64,000 bases of DNA from Flavobacterium hibisci (GTDB lineage: Bacteria; Bacteroidota; Bacteroidia; Flavobacteriales; Flavobacteriaceae). The translations under genes were made by a program, and so were the position numbers. Each line of letters opens with the position of its first letter. The first letter of the stretch is position 1. Shown here in pieces: positions 63,617 through 64,000 of the stretch. The notes below the pieces were generated by a model that was not told the DNA's origin, did not search any database, and saw only the letters and a list, made by a program, of their open reading frames with translations. The stretch lies in the NCBI RefSeq assembly GCF_020026925.1, contig NZ_JAIQDW010000012.1:62001-126000 (forward strand). The letters are read 5' to 3'.

Positions 63617-63666
63617 AAAAATGTATCGAGAACCCTTGTGAAACGAAGACTTCTCGATACATTTTT
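63617..63666. terminator. Bidirectional terminator
   Basis: Perfect 16-bp arms AAAAATGTATCGAGAA (63617-63632) and TTCTCGATACATTTTT (63651-63666), with A- and T-runs, lie between convergent genes. Confidence 0.85.
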
Positions 63667-63718
63667 GGCTAATAAAATCTATTTTCCAAAACTCGAAGTG
63701 ACGTAAGTTGTGTTATTT

Positions 63719-64000
63719 TCAAAACCTATAAACCTTCTCAGGCGTCACGCAATAATCCAGTTTTATGTCCGATTCAAAAACATCATCAATCTGGGCTACA
63801 GCTTCAAAAAAAGAAAGCCCAATTTTGATGGTTTCTGGTTTGCATTCGGCTAAAAATTTATCGTAAAATCCTTTTCCGTAGCCAATACGGTTTCCAAAAA
63901 CATCAAAAGCCAAAAGCGGTACAAAAACCACTTCGATAGTTTGAGAAGGAACTGGCAAACCATTTACAGGTTCTGGAATATTGTATTCGTTTTTTCTGAT
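63719..64000 (-). CDS. 5-formyltetrahydrofolate cyclo-ligase, 5' part outside window
   Basis: The enzyme converts 5-formyltetrahydrofolate to methenyltetrahydrofolate in folate recycling. The frame is open to the right edge (about 93 residues visible: ..IPEPVNGLPVPSQTIEVVFVPLLAFD..) and is not limited to the internal TTG at 63958. The family signature GYGKGFYDKFL lies in the visible part, followed by IGLSFFEAVA and a C-terminal LDYCVTPEKVYRF. The missing N-terminal half should be about 90-100 residues. Secure by motif. Confidence 0.92.
   Translation of the reverse strand: MRKNEYNIPEPVNGLPVPSQTIEVVFVPLLAFDVFGNRIGYGKGFYDKFLAECKPETIKIGLSFFEAVAQIDDVFESDIKLDYCVTPEKVYRF

Overview
The window looks like chromosomal DNA of a Flavobacterium-type Bacteroidota. 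It is AT-rich. Secreted proteins carry type A and type B C-terminal domains of the type IX secretion system (T9SS). Candidate promoters match the Bacteroidota -7 consensus TAnnTTTG, and there is a SusC/SusD polysaccharide utilization locus (PUL). No rRNA, tRNA, CRISPR array, replication origin or complete insertion sequence was seen.

Layout. 1-9.4 kb holds housekeeping and secreted functions: biotin synthase (cut by the left edge), a membrane protein, RibF, a T9SS-exported metalloprotease, a ComF-type phosphoribosyltransferase, a lipoprotein-like gene without a normal start, and glycyl-tRNA synthetase. 9.5-13.6 kb is a signalling block: a LytTR regulator with an atypical receiver, a tiny secreted protein carrying two copies of a 14-residue repeat, then a TPR histidine kinase overlapping its LuxR-type regulator. 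ThiL and a VOC protein follow. 15.3-21.7 kb is an accessory region. It has short minus-strand genes of unknown function separated by imperfect palindromes, a LysR/NADPH-oxidoreductase pair bracketed by perfect 16-bp inverted repeats, a GNAT enzyme with a 51-residue partner, and two copies of a 235-bp structured repeat. A 1351-residue T9SS adhesin-like protein ends this region.

25.7-35.7 kb holds two DinB proteins with a WYL regulator, a three-gene operon (Lgt-like membrane enzyme, Tes/MJ0619-like radical SAM enzyme, small membrane protein), and a 1.6-kb islet between duplicated terminators with a frameshifted antitoxin relic and a pentapeptide-like membrane protein. LepA and twin Nudix-type transcription regulators follow.

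36.2-59.7 kb is one large plus-strand PUL: SusC, SusD, a surface lipoprotein, then GH2, GH31, GH97, GH39, GH3, GH5, an SGNH acetylesterase and GH95. This set fits breakdown of acetylated fucogalactoxyloglucan. GH5 would cut the backbone, and GH95, GH2, GH31, GH3 and the esterase would strip fucose, galactose, xylose, glucose and acetyl groups. SusCD would import the oligosaccharides. No hybrid two-component regulator or sigma/anti-sigma pair is present, so the twin Nudix regulators divergent from susC are the best regulatory candidates.

59.7-64 kb holds a Panacea-domain toxin-antitoxin candidate, CvpA, small conserved proteins, PheS, and 5-formyltetrahydrofolate cyclo-ligase (cut by the right edge).
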